Of a stretch of DNA of 64,000 nucleotides, positions 33,971 to 45,150 are shown in pieces. The translations under genes and the position numbers were made by a program. How positions within the stretch are numbered: position 1 is the stretch's first letter; every line of letters starts with the position of its first letter. Source of the stretch: Gnetum montanum (Eukaryota; Streptophyta; Gnetopsida; Gnetales; Gnetaceae); assembly GCA_015680685.1 (NCBI GenBank), contig MNCI01005943.1, positions 1 to 64,000 of the forward strand, read 5' to 3'. The notes below the pieces were generated by a model. The model was not told the origin of the DNA. It saw nothing but the letters and a program-made list of their open reading frames with translations, and did no database searches.

Positions 33971-36900
33971 ATGTTTTCTTATAACAAGAGAAATTTACCA
34001 CCTAGGGATTATACTAGAAACAGTCGGCAACATCAAACACAACCAAAATCTAGCAGTTCCTCAATAGCATCAAGTGGTATATACTCATCCCGATGAGTAT
34101 ATTCTAGATTTTACCTTTATCCTTCATCAGGATAAATAGCTGTGATGGCAAGACTTGCAAGGTAACATAGTGTTACCTCTAGATCAATCAGTCCCAAACA
34201 TACTCCTCCATGCTCTTGCATAGATCAGCATGACACAGCTCTATGCTGAATACATTGTAGGTGATTTCGACACAAGGGATTATCATCCCACAGAAGTACA
34301 ATGTTTAAGGGACTCACGGCATGAGAGCCACTATACATTATTGAAGGGCAAAGGCGTCTCGCACGTCCTAAGTGAAATCAGAGATGATGAACCCATTATA
34401 ACGGTTTCTCTATCAAATGATGTTCCCCCTCCTAATAATGGTGAGGAGGTGGGGTATCAGAACCTACACTCCATGATACATAACACTAGTTCTGATCCCC
34501 GTGAATGTCAACTATTCACTAAGGGAACAACAACACATGACAAGGATGGGCACTTAGATCGTCATCACGATCGAGGTTGTAGTAGTCGAAGAGAAGGAAA
34601 GAAACATCATCATGGTGATGGTTCTCATTCTTCTTCCCCTTCATTACTCACCCTCTCCTTCCACATTTGGGTGTAGCCACCAAGAGCATAACGGTGAGGA
34701 TAGAGGTAGGCAAATTAAGAGACCTCGATGAGAGAGTCGAGAGTGAGGACAAGGGCATGAACGAAGGAAAAGTAGGGAACAATGTAGACATCATAAACAT
34801 AATGAAAGAGATGATCATGATGGACCCCTACTTGCTACCTGAAGTATGCTAGATATAACAAAGGTAGTTAGAATACCAACAAGGCATCAAAAAGATAGCC
34901 GGATCAAGTGATTATACATGAAAAATATCCCACAGTTTGAAGGGGGATACAACAATGATCCCCAAAATCATTTACAAGCATTCCACGATGCCTGCACCTT
35001 GCATAACATAGAGAATGATTGGCAAAAACTAAAGTTATTTTCTAGGACACTCAAAAAGGAAGCAGAGAGTTGGTACTGGTCCCTAGAGTCGGAAACCATC
35101 AGGAGATGGAGTACGATGTTAGAATTGTTCAATGCTAAATACCAAACGTACTCCAGAGTGTCTAACTTGTGTAAGCAGATCCAAGGATGGAAGCAAGGTA
35201 CTCATGAACCCTTGGATGTTGCCATGGGCCGATACTATGCATTGTTACATCATTGCCCAGGCCATGGTTATGTACAACGGGATCAACTTTGCCATCTCAT
35301 AGATGGGCTAAGGTATGAAACTAGGAAAACCCTTGGGACTTATGCCCAAGGGAGACTATCAGAACTTAGATCCCATGAAATTCATCGTTTGTTGGAGCAA
35401 GTAGCAAAAGAAGAAGGGGAGCTATAAAAAAGAGAAAGCATGGAAGAATATAACCACGATCCTTTCCTTTGAAAGAAGAGAGTAAAATTTTGTGATGAGG
35501 ATGAGTCACCACTCAAAGAGTTGGTGAACAGAAAAACCTTGCTACTTTAGAAGTTAACAACCAAAGTGTCAGCTAAGGTGGATCAATTGTGAGATTCCTT
35601 AGACTCTAACTTGAAACTGTCCTAAAAATTGTAGAGTCTAAGGTGGAACGAGGTAGTGACTCTGATAAGAAAAAGAGGAGAGATGCAAGCCCTACACATA
35701 ACAAGGGTAAGGGGAAAATAACTATCTCTGATGAGGTTGTGGACTTAGGCATAGACAATGACAGTGGGTGTGAGATCTGCCAATATGACCATCCTAAGGG
35801 ATGTTGTTCAATCATCTCACATCTGTAGGAGTCTGGGGTGTATGCACTTAACCCAAGACTTAACCAACAATAAGCACCCTGAAGGTTACCTTATCCCCAA
35901 GGTAACCCAAGACAGTTCCACCAACTATTAACGTACTATCCAAGTGGAACTCCACCATAATCCATCAGGAAACATCAGCAATGGAAACACCCATAGTCAT
36001 GGGGGATGCCACCACCCAGACAGTAATACCCTTACTGGCAACCTGATCCTTATGGCTATTATGTGTAGCAGCTAGTTTCTACAAGTGACTCTATGGGGCA
36101 CAGAACTCCCCAACATCACTTGCAAGTTCGAGAGTGTTTTAGAATGACTCCTTCTCCTCCAGGAGACACTCCACATACCTACCATCCTCCAAATCCATCC
36201 TCCACTCTTACCCCGGTAGTTCCACCACCACCTGCTCCAACAATGCAAGGGGAACTCCCCACTCAACTATAGCAACGTAACGCTACGAGAGCCATAAACA
36301 TTCAACCCGCTACTAGTTCTGACAAGTGCAAGAAGAGAAGACCTTTCTTTAGAAATAAAGCCCTAGAAAAGCTCTCACAACAACAAGCGGTTCAGTCTGT
36401 GCACACTCCTCCACCATCCAAGACTTCGGGGCTCCCTTCATTCCAACAACAGAGCTTAACGCATACGGTTATGTTAACACATACCATTATCGATTGGATC
36501 AAGGTAGGCCACCTTCCTAGGAAACTCTCTGATCCTAGAAGCCCCTTAATTTATTTACAAGTCACCGGTAACAAACCACATAAGGCTCTTCTTGACTCAA
36601 GTTTCAAAGTCAACTTAATCTCATGAGAAATGTATCAAGCCTGGAACCTGCCCCAACTCAAGAAGAGAAATATTCAACTAGAGTTGGCTGACCAATCCAT
36701 CACCATTCCCTTGGGATTGGTAGAGAACATAGTTACCACTTTGTGTGGTTGGTCATACTCAACTGATTTCCTGGTGATAGAAGTCAACAGTAATAACGAG
36801 GGCTTCCCAATTATAATGGGAAGGCCATGGCTGAGTACAATAGATGCGTACCTAGGGATCCTTGATTTTTCCTTGGAGATATCTAAGGTAAACATTTATG

Positions 36901-37298
36901 GAAAGATTAAGAAGAAGAAAGTTCCATGCATCACATACAGTAACTCAGAGGGTGATGACATGGAGGAATGCTCAACATCTCTTCCATGTAACCGGGGTGC
37001 CCTAGAAACACAAATACAAAGGTGCCTATATGTAGCAACCACACAAGTAGTGGGCACCCCGTGGTTGATAGCTAATCGAAGGAGCAACCCAATATGCATG
37101 GAACAAACTGGGGGAACAACCCACACTAAGAACAAAGTCATAGATACATTGGAGTATGAGCATCGCCAACTTCCACCCCTTAATCTAAGAACATCAATGG
37201 GGAGAAGTTGGACACTTTTAAGAAATTTAAGTAGGTGCTCATTATTTTGGATCTCTCCATTTCCCTTTAGTCATGGGAGAGATGGCCACCTATGCTGA
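33971..37298 (+). pseudogene. gag: gag-protease polyprotein of element B, broken
   Basis: The ATG at 33971 starts MFSYNKRNLPPRDYTRN. After a frameshift near 34080 the amino-terminal domain (FTFILHQD, LYAEYIVGDFDT) is open. A His/Ser/Arg linker precedes the gag core (34918-35427: FEGGYNNDPQNHLQAF, AESWYWSLESETIRRWSTML, DGLRYETRKTLGTY). The zinc knuckle CEICQYDHPKGCC is at about 35769-35807. A Tyr/Pro-rich tail follows, then protease from about 36490: ALLDSSFKVNLI (Gly of the catalytic triplet lost), IQLELADQSITIPLGLVENI, GWSYSTDFLVIEV, IIMGRPWLSTIDAYLGI. The linker then joins the pol end. There are two further frameshifts and stops including TAG 35826, TAG 36066 and TGA 36624. Confidence 0.9.
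37200..37282 (+). other. pol deletion junction (element B)
   Basis: LPPLNLRTSMG (aligning with the C linker Q-P-L-E-L-K-K-L-L-A-G near 50400) is followed within about 15 codons by SLFWISPFPFSHGRDG, aligning with C's S-I-F-Q-I-F-F-F-Q-L-S-H-G-G-D-G near 53275-53320. About 2.85 kb of RT, RNase H and integrase is missing. Confidence 0.85.
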
Positions 37299-37317
37299 TC
37301 ATTGGAGGCCCTCAGTT

Positions 37318-37515
37318 CTTTTTGATTTTTTTTACACATTTTTGTTTTACAAATTTTTTTTACACGTTTATGTTTTACACATTTTTTTTACACATTTTTG
37401 TTTTACACAGTTTTGTCTTACACATTTTTTTTACACATTTTTGTTTTACACATTTTTTTTATACATTTTTGTTTTGCACATTTTTTTTTACAAATTTCTT
37501 TAACTTTTCTTGTTT
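37318..37515 (+). repeat. 15-bp T-rich tandem repeat (element B)
   Basis: Irregular repeats of TTTTTGTTTTACACA directly follow the pol end. Unit lengths vary by 1-3 bases. Element D has a more regular array and C a weak one. Confidence 0.9.
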
Positions 37516-38930
37516 TTTTTTACAACATTGTTATACGTTTTCATTTCTTTGTGTGTGTATGTGTGTGTGTTATCCATCTTGTAAGTTTGTCACCCAATAA
37601 GTGTTCTTAATGATGGTATTAACTATTTTCCTAATTAATTGCTAATGTTTGGTTTTTACCTTAAAGTTATGATGTTGATACCAAGGTATGTTCTTTTGAT
37701 ATGATAGGCAATGAGTCCACTTCATCCATTCATCCACAAGTTCTATGATCTCTCTTGGCTTGGAAATGTACAGTCCCTTTCTAATAAGAACTCTAATGAA
37801 TCGGTGACTGGGTACCTCTCAAACTAAGAAAGGACTCAAGGTTTGAAAAGGGTGTGACCTCAAGGGAACTTGATGCATTTGTGTTGGCCACTCTCTTGGG
37901 TGCTTGGATATTTTCTTCTTGAGTTTTCTTGCCGCTTTGACATTACCCAATTATTGAGAAGCTGAGAAAATAAAAATAAGAAGTCTTTGCATGGTGTGGC
38001 TCTCATGCATAAACACATAAAAAAATGAGAATTCAAAGAACACCCCTTAGACAAAATAATCCCTTGGGCTACAAGCACTGGTTATGGAACTAAAATAAAA
38101 ATGTTCCCTCTAACTAAGGTCCTCCTCACTTCCCATTCTCTCCTCCTTTGTTTCGTCGGAATGGTGGTGGCTCTTGGGTGAAGGCATTCTTGTTATTCAA
38201 GTGGATGGATTGGCCAAATGCATTGATGCGAAGTCACTGGATGTGGTTGGTTTGAGGCTAAACTTTGAATGAGATTTTCCAAGTCACATGAATCATTAAC
38301 TCCACAAGGGGCTGTACACCACCTTGTTCTTGGGATTCTATTCTATTCTCTTCTCTCCATCCTTCTCTCCATTATTCACCTCATTTCCAGTTGTATCATT
38401 AGTGTATATTTTGGTTGACACATTGTTTTCTTTTTGGTAAACTCTTGCGGTTAAGACTTTAACTCTTGTTCCAAAGGACATTTCCAGAGCCTACAAACTC
38501 TTTGAATGTGGGTTTGTCAAGGCTTTAAGGGCAAAAGCCTTCTTTGGGGAGGACCCACTGGCATTCCTATTTGGTACATCCATTAAATTCTTTCCCTTAA
38601 CATTTTTGCAATCCATTTTATTTTTTTCATTTCCATCTTGACATCCACTTTATCTACATTACCGTTGTCTCTTTTTATCCATCTTTTTTATTGCTTTTCT
38701 TTTTCCATTCTCTCGCTACCGGAGGTTTGCGATTAGTCATGGGGGTACGGGGCCTAGTTTTTTTCAATTTTCTCCTAACCCCTACACCTTCAGTAGTCAC
38801 CAATATTATATCTTCAAATCCGCAATCAACCATACCACAACTTAGCAAATGGACTTTCACCAAAGCAAGGTATCAATTACATGATGATTCATTTACCCTT
38901 GCTAATATAAAGACTGTGTTGTGTGTGCAG
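37516..38930 (+). other. Element B non-coding spacer
   Basis: No ORF is supported. Shared blocks: AAAAGGGTGTGACCTCAAGG near 37846, GGGCTACAAGCACTGGTTAT near 38068, TCTTTGGGGAGGACCCACTG near 38543, and TTAGTCATGGGGGTACGG at 38733-38750. It ends with GTGTGTGCAG, a splice-acceptor-like site, before the ORF3 start. Confidence 0.8.
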
Positions 38931-39265
38931 ATGGAAATCATGGAATAATGGATTTGATCTGGAGGGAACAGTTGAAATGGATCGGTGTGCAAGGAAAAAG
39001 ATTGATGATGCGCTTATGGATGGACAATGAAAGGTGCAATCTTGGCATTGGAAGCAACAGAATTATTTTCTCTTCTCTCTTCTCTCTCAGCTGCCAAATA
39101 AGGCCTAATGTCAAATGTATAAGGTGTTCACTCTTGTTGTCATGAACACCAGTTTTGTCATGTCTTGTAATGATGATCCATTCACATATCATCCCATTCA
39201 CCATTAGTTTCATTTGAGTCAATAATCCCATACCTTCCTGATATTATTACAAGAAACTTAAGGAC
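38931..39265 (+). pseudogene. ORF3 start relic of element B
   Basis: ATG at 38931 directly after TGTGCAG reads MEIME then TAA. Only about 330 bases lie before the conserved pre-polypurine block, and none of the ORF3 motifs are present, so the ORF3 body is lost. Element C has the same arrangement. Confidence 0.6.
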
Positions 39266-39290
39266 AAGTTTTCATTTAGTCATGGGGGTA
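39266..39290 (+). other. Polypurine tract, element B
   Basis: GACAAGTTTTCA, then TTTAGTCATGGGGGTA, end exactly at the 3' LTR start. This is the cleanest form of the family block. Confidence 0.9.
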
Positions 39291-40123
39291 TGATGGGATG
39301 TGATGCTGTCACGATATCGCATCCCTCGTGATATCACATATGTGATATCGCGTCATCCCCCGTGATATCTCGTATGCGATATCGTGATGTACCACCAAGT
39401 CTGCAAATAAGAGGAGGCTCTCCCTTGTTTCTCATCCTAGGCTTAGACTGTAGCAAAACTCTAGTAGTTTTACCTCTCCAGAGATAGATTAATTTCCATG
39501 TGCCCACAGTAGGAACTCCAAAGTGAATGGATCTTTATTCAAGCAAATATTGTACCTGAACACAATTTTGTGTACGGCAATAAAGATGAACTTCTTGGAT
39601 AAACCTTGCAGTGCATGGAATAGGCTAATTAGGACTTAATTTACTATTATTTATTATTTATCATTTAAATGCTTTATTAGTCATTAAATCTCTCTCAACC
39701 CTTCTCTCCTAGTTAAGTGCCTCAGTACGTCCGCTACGAGCATGTGCATTACACTTGGTGATCCCAGCAATGACTAGCATTTGGTAACCAAGGTTGCATT
39801 GGTTCAAGGTGTGAACGGTAAGTGGGAACGGATGCTAACACTAGGTTAATTTAGGCTTAGTTAGTTAGTTAAAGTTAGTCAATTAGTCTCTTTACCTTTC
39901 ACCTCATTAGCATAGGATATAAAACATAAAAACTATAAAAATCATATACCTCAGACTTACTTAACCATACAATCATGACAACTACAAGTCTGGGAAGACA
40001 ATGAATGATTAACCTTAAGTGTTCCATGAGGCATGTAGGCACTTAGTCTATGGAGTTTTACCAGATCATGCATGCTACGCTCGTATTCGTATGGTTGAGT
40101 TAGGGGTACCTCGCCACTCATCA
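39291..40123 (+). mobile_element. Element B 3' LTR
   Basis: 833 bp. TGATGGGATGTG to CACTCATCA. GATATC occurs at 39313, 39330, 39344, 39364 and 39378. The TATA equivalent is decayed to CTGCAAATAAGAGG near 39401. It is followed by GTTTT. Confidence 0.94.
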
Positions 40124-40128
40124 GTTTT

Positions 40129-40412
40129 CTTAGAAATTTTACTAACAACCCAGTAATAATATGTTAAAATAATATTAAATTAATGATCATAAGAGTTAAT
40201 ATCAATAATAAACCTTTGTTAAAGCATAAATAAAGTAATATCATATGCTTGCAATCACTAAATAAGAACCTAATGATAAAATTCCAACTTTTAACCAATA
40301 AACATAACTTGATCAAATAAAGAAAGGTATTTGAATTAAAAAAATTATATATTTAAAAACTAATCCAAGATTATATTTATGATTGTTGAGGGCACGTAAG
40401 TGAGGACTACAG
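40129..40412 (+). other. Element E spacer, third part
   Basis: AT-rich and non-coding; it parallels 57040-57332 of element J almost base for base in stretches (ATATGTTAAAATAATATTAA). It ends GAGGACTACAG, acceptor-like. Confidence 0.75.
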
Positions 40413-43223
40413 GCGTGAGAACTATCACAACCTAGGGAGAAATGACCTCATGATGAAAGATGATAGCAACAAAAATAATAGCAATAACTTGAGGAATAAG
40501 CAAGTGAGGTAACCCATGATATCAGGCTCCTACTTAAGGATCTTGAGTTGGAATTTTCTCTACCAAATTCCCATAGTAGAGATGAAACAATCTAGGTAGG
40601 ATGAGATCCTAAGACCATAATCCAATCTTGAGATCATGCTCATAGAGACCTACCTCAAGAAGGCCCTCAACAAGGAAACTTAGAGTTCCATCCTTTAGAA
40701 ACTATATTTTGAATCTTTCTTGGAGCTCATGGTAGTAGAGGTGAGAAAAAAGCTCCAAGGATTTCCACTATGGTCCATTTTCTTCACTAATGGAGAGTGA
40801 TACATAGGGGAAACCTACCTGTTCTAGAAAAATTCACAAGGAGATGTGAGCATCAAGATGAATGATATCACCATCTCCTATTCAGTTGAGGTAATAGTAG
40901 AGATCCTTGGATTATCAAACATCATGGCAATGCCAACAGAGATTGTAATTAAAGTGGACACAAAGGTAAAGAAATAATGGATTCAATAGTTCTATGAAGT
41001 GGATCATAAAGAGTACAGTGCCCTAACCAATGTGGAGTGAACCTATTTTAAGATCATAACCTATCACCTCAATCCTATGGTGAGGCCAAATAATATGACT
41101 ACCTTCTCCACTAGTGAACGTACAACTCTAATTGAAAAATTTCAAGTCAACCTACCATAGTTTATCTTTCTTAAGATAGAGAATTGTTTTTTTTAAATGA
41201 GAAGGATAGGAAAATACTTCCCTTTCCTTACCTCATTAAGAAAAATTTTCAAAAAGGAAAGGGATAGCCTACTGCACTAACAATGTGGCTTTCAAAGCTC
41301 TTACTGTATCATGGTAGGAGATGATGAGTGACAAAGCACTTGCTAAGATTTAAGAGAAAGAACAACCATCATCACCACCACTTGCAATGTTAGAGAAGAC
41401 ACCAAAAATGTTAATAGCTGCTAAATGTATAAAGAAAGTTACAAAACAACAACTACAATAACAAGCCTCTAGAGATGGTGGAGAATCCTCTATGTAGGTA
41501 CTAGCCATAAGCCACTTGAATGATGTTACAAGGATCATCAGCTTGCTAGAAGATGAAATGACTCCAATGTTCTCCTCATAGAGAAAATAGGCTCTTGTTC
41601 ATTTCAATATCAATGTCGAAGAAGTTACTATGTTCATTCCAATACATGAATTTCCTAAAATCTTTGAAAATGCAACCTTCTCCATGCTATTGGAAGAAGG
41701 TGAGGGAGAAATAGTCCTTATCATGTTATACAAAGGATAAGAGACTATAGTAGAGATGATGGAAAATCAAATTGTAGAAGCTTTGAGTACTCCTACACCA
41801 TCTATCCCTACTGTTGCTACTATGACAAATATACAAGTATTAGTAGGAGCCAAAACTAGGTGGATGAATGTAGCCCAACATGAGGAAATGTTGGAGTAAC
41901 TAGTTGTATCCAAGCAACTAATTCCAAGGATCTTTGATCTTGTGAAAGATATTTATACCACCCATTCATAGTTATTGTAGACAACGAAAATGTTGTTGAT
42001 AGTAAATATGTAACTCAAGGAGGCCACCATTAGCAATCAGTAGTTGGCCATTAAGGTTAAGGAACTCAAAGCTTCTTCTTGAATAGTACCATTCTTAGAT
42101 TAGAGCTCACAAGAAATGAAGCTTTCCAATAGCTACAAAAAATTATCAAAAGGCTGAGAATGAAAAATAAATTATGATCTTTGATGCATGACTGTAAGAG
42201 ATAATGATGTATTCATATAGCCATGACCTTCAATAGGTTTGCAAGAAACATTTTGCACTAACTTAGGACAATTATTTCTTGTAGAATGATGAGTAGCAAA
42301 AGAATTAAATGATTGAGTACATTTACCAATAGTAGGAATAACTTGCTAGGGTAAACCTAGATGTGAGGAGGTTGACTACTAAGAAATCTCTCAATGGAAG
42401 AGGTTTGTGCTCTTTACTAGAAGACTATAATTTAGATTATCACCTAGAAAAATAAGATCCTGAATTATGAATAAGTCAATAATCACTATAAGGACCAAGT
42501 CAAAATGATCAAGTAAGTTAATGAAAAAGAAATTAAGATGGAAAAGGTGAAGGTGAATGAAGCCCTCTAGCAACTCCAACAAGGAGGAAATGTGTGGTAG
42601 TCCATCTTCGATGGTCTCAACACCTACAATCAAGTAGAGATTCACCTAAAGGAGTTGCAAATCAAGGAGATGATTGAGTACATGGAACTAGTCAACCTTT
42701 GATATGCAAACTAAGCAATGCTAATAGTAGGGAGGCCAAGATCTAAATTAGAGAAGTAGGTGACCAAGCCCTACCTCCTCTATGAGATTGAGTTTAAGAT
42801 CTAAAAAGAAACCAAACAAAAGTTGGAACTAGTCAACATGAAGCTCGAAGTTATCAAGAAAAAATTCCTTGATCATAGATTAGTTGTTAAGAACCTAGCC
42901 AAGAGAATAAGTGCCTACCAAGAACTAGAGAATCACATTCGTATGTTTTACTTTAAATGCAAATAATTCATAGCTTGGTTTGTCCACATGAAGTAGATGT
43001 TTTCTATACTATTATGCCCATGGGACATACCATCACTACCCCATCTATGCAAAGCTACCTAAACTATCCATGATCTATGAGACAAAGAGGAAAAGATGAA
43101 GGCACTTCTAGATATCTTCTATCTTTCAAAGTAGCAACAAGGTAGCCTAGACCTCTAGCAAAACATGTATATAATGAAGAATGATCCATTTCATAAGAGC
43201 CTCCACCTCCAGGAATGGTGTAA
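40413..43223 (+). pseudogene. ORF3 of element E, coiled-coil protein, broken
   Basis: About 937 codons with many TAG/TAA stops. No ATG is left at the acceptor-like site. The globular part carries GETYLF, VEVIVEILGLSNIMAMP, YEVDHKEYSAL, YFKIITYHLNPMVR, MTTFSTSE and FQVNLP (40790-41200). Lys/Glu-rich coiled-coil segments follow to about 42950 (the intervals near 42480-42560 and 42760-42900 are clear). The end reads EPPPPGMV then TAA at 43221-43223, matching A and F. J is the closest copy; both differ from A by many substitutions yet keep the same blocks. Confidence 0.75.
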
Positions 43224-43436
43224 ATATCTTGTCCCATCTTAATAAATGCAACTGACACATGCCATTTTTGTTAAATTATTCAAATTCTTTGTACATTACA
43301 CTAATTTTGTAGCCACATAAATTATATTTTAAAATGACACTTAAGAGTTATTTGTTTGTTATAGTCAATTATTTAGTTCTATACTTCCCTAGATTTTGTA
43401 AGAAACTTAGTTCCATTTTTTTCACTAAAGGATGAG

Positions 43437-43461
43437 CTTTTAGTTAGTCATGGGGGTATAT
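43437..43461 (+). other. Polypurine tract, element E
   Basis: GAGCTTTTAGTTAGTCATGG then GGGTATAT precede the LTR start TGAAG at 43462. This is a divergent form of the family block. Confidence 0.8.
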
Positions 43462-44160
43462 TGAAGTCTCAATAAATGATCTATATTGATGTATGCTCAT
43501 CAACATAGTCTTGTTGATGCATCCTTGGATGTGTTAATGCATACGTGTTAATGCAAATCCTCCTAAAGCTTGTATAAATGCATAAACTAGCTGTATTTAA
43601 GACACCTTTGATGATTCTCATAGTGATGCTCTTGTAGTTTTATTCCATAGAAAATAATACACTTTTCCTCTAAGTATCTATATTGAAGATTGAATTAATT
43701 ATACAAAGTTTTATTTGAGTACAAGATGTACCTAGACATAGTTTCATGATGGAAATAAAATTGAGGTTTCTTCTCTCCATTGTAGAGCTTGTATTAACAT
43801 TCAATTTATGTATGAGCATCTTACTTTACATGTAGTTTACTCTTCTCTATTGAAGAATATAATATTTTATTTCATATTAATGTGAGTATGACCACTTCAA
43901 GCATAATTTACTAATGCTTGGTTATCCCAGTAGTAAATACTTGGTACACCCAACAATAAACACTTGGTAACCCAACTACGCTAGTATAAGTTTAAGATGT
44001 GTACAAAAAGTGGAAACATATACTCTATGTTTAAAATAGTTAGTCATTGATTAGTTAAGGAATAATATCTTGATTACTTCTTCTCTTAATCCTTTTAAAA
44101 TTGAAAAAAATAATAAAATTATAAATAGAAATATCTTAAACCTCAATTACACTTATAGAT
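43462..44160 (+). mobile_element. Element E 3' LTR, truncated
   Basis: It starts TGAAGTCTCAATAAATG with a TATA-like TTGTATAAATGC near 43573. It runs parallel to the 5' LTR through the empty site of element A (GTTAGTCATTGATTAG near 44040) to about 44160. The last roughly 190 bases are missing and sequence of element H follows. Confidence 0.85.
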
Positions 44161-44189
44161 CATTAACCTTTAATTATGCTTGGTATACT

Positions 44190-45150
44190 AGTATTAGACT
44201 GTCCAAGATGGGCTACCAATTTGGTAATTACTACATAGCATAGTTAATCTTGGTCTTTTCCATTTCAATCTTTTTCTTATTCACTTGCTTTTGTATTTTC
44301 ACAATTTCTTTATAATGTTCCTTGAGCCTTTCATGTTTCTTGGCCTCATTCAACTACATGTTGATCTTATAGGATGTTTCTATTTGATGACATGGATTTC
44401 TTCCATTGATAATATTATATTCTCTTTTGTCAATGTTTTACTTCAAGGTTAACTCTAGAAGACTAATCTCTTAGCTCCTGTAAGCTTTCTTCTAGCAAAC
44501 TTTTCTTCTTTTATACATTTGTTAATCTTTTTCTTTAGTAGCAAGTCCTTTATTATTTTCTTCTAGTATAGTGATAACCTTGACATAAGGATATGTCTTA
44601 GCATTTATAGCTATTTCATCCCACATTGCCTTTTCCAATTTCATTTCCAATTACTATTGTTTGGTCATGAGCTAGTTCACCTAATTTGTTATAAATTTTT
44701 CTAGATGGGCTAGCACTACATAATTAGGAGGGTCTTATCTTTGGATTCTAAGTTGGAATAATTCATCTTATAGTTTTTGGACCTCCAAGTCAGCATGTTG
44801 CAACCTTCTTTATGCAATAAGTAGCTTACCTTTTGTAGAAATTAACTTTAATTGCAATAAAATCATATTCTCACCAATATCAAAAATATTTTACATAACC
44901 TATATTATATGGATTAACCTATCTAGTGCATCCTCATGTTGTTCAACTAATTTAATCTCCATTTCTTTACTTTTCTAGAAGTTCTAGGCACTACTTGAGC
45001 ATTTCAAGCCTTAATGAAGTTAGTGAGAAATAGGATAGGGACATTGAATGCTTCTTTGATATGATTAGTGATAAGTTCATTATCTTCTTATTTATGTTTG
45101 TGCTACATGACCACTATGGTGGAAAATCTCTAGATTCAAGTGTAACTTGG
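44190..45150 (-). pseudogene. ORF3 fragment H on the minus strand
   Basis: On the minus strand it reads NEAKKHERLKEHYKE, I-V-K-I-Q-K-Q-V-N-K-K-K-I-E-M (about 44370-44240), directly comparable with element A's NEAKKHTKLKEHFRD region. Upstream minus-strand sequence to about 45150 is coiled-coil-like with frequent stops. It has neither the globular part nor the C-terminal motif. It directly abuts the truncated E 3' LTR in opposite orientation, indicating a rearrangement. Confidence 0.65.

Larger units (their letters stand above)
33017..40123 (+). mobile_element. Element B: non-autonomous Athila-like retrotransposon (gag-protease only)
   Basis: This is a complete 7107-bp insertion with LTRs of 810 and 833 bp, PBS, gag, protease, spacer and polypurine tract, flanked by GTTTT. 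RT, RNase H and integrase are absent: the protease-RT linker is joined in frame to the last residues of pol (SHGRDG). Only the ORF3 start remains. Element D shares the same deletion junction. B is among the best-preserved elements here. Confidence 0.94.
3311..44160 (+). mobile_element. Element E: old Athila-like Ty3/Gypsy retrotransposon carrying four nested insertions
   Basis: E is reconstructed from separated pieces in a consistent order and on one strand: 5' LTR (3311-3911 plus 12525-12812), PBS, gag start (12960-13731), protease to integrase (25910-29600), post-pol spacer (29601-30753, 32460-33016, 40129-40412), ORF3 (40413-43223), polypurine tract and truncated 3' LTR (43462-44160). The gaps are filled by element A, element F, a solo LTR and element B. 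Without insertions E would be roughly 11 kb. Part of gag between 13731 and about 25910 is missing. Joining 12813-13731 with 25910 onward as one element is inference from order, orientation and complementary content. Confidence 0.75.

Noticed and set aside
36674-37141. Antisense ORFs over the element B protease
   Set aside because: They are shadows of the conserved plus-strand protease frame, which has recognisable motifs.
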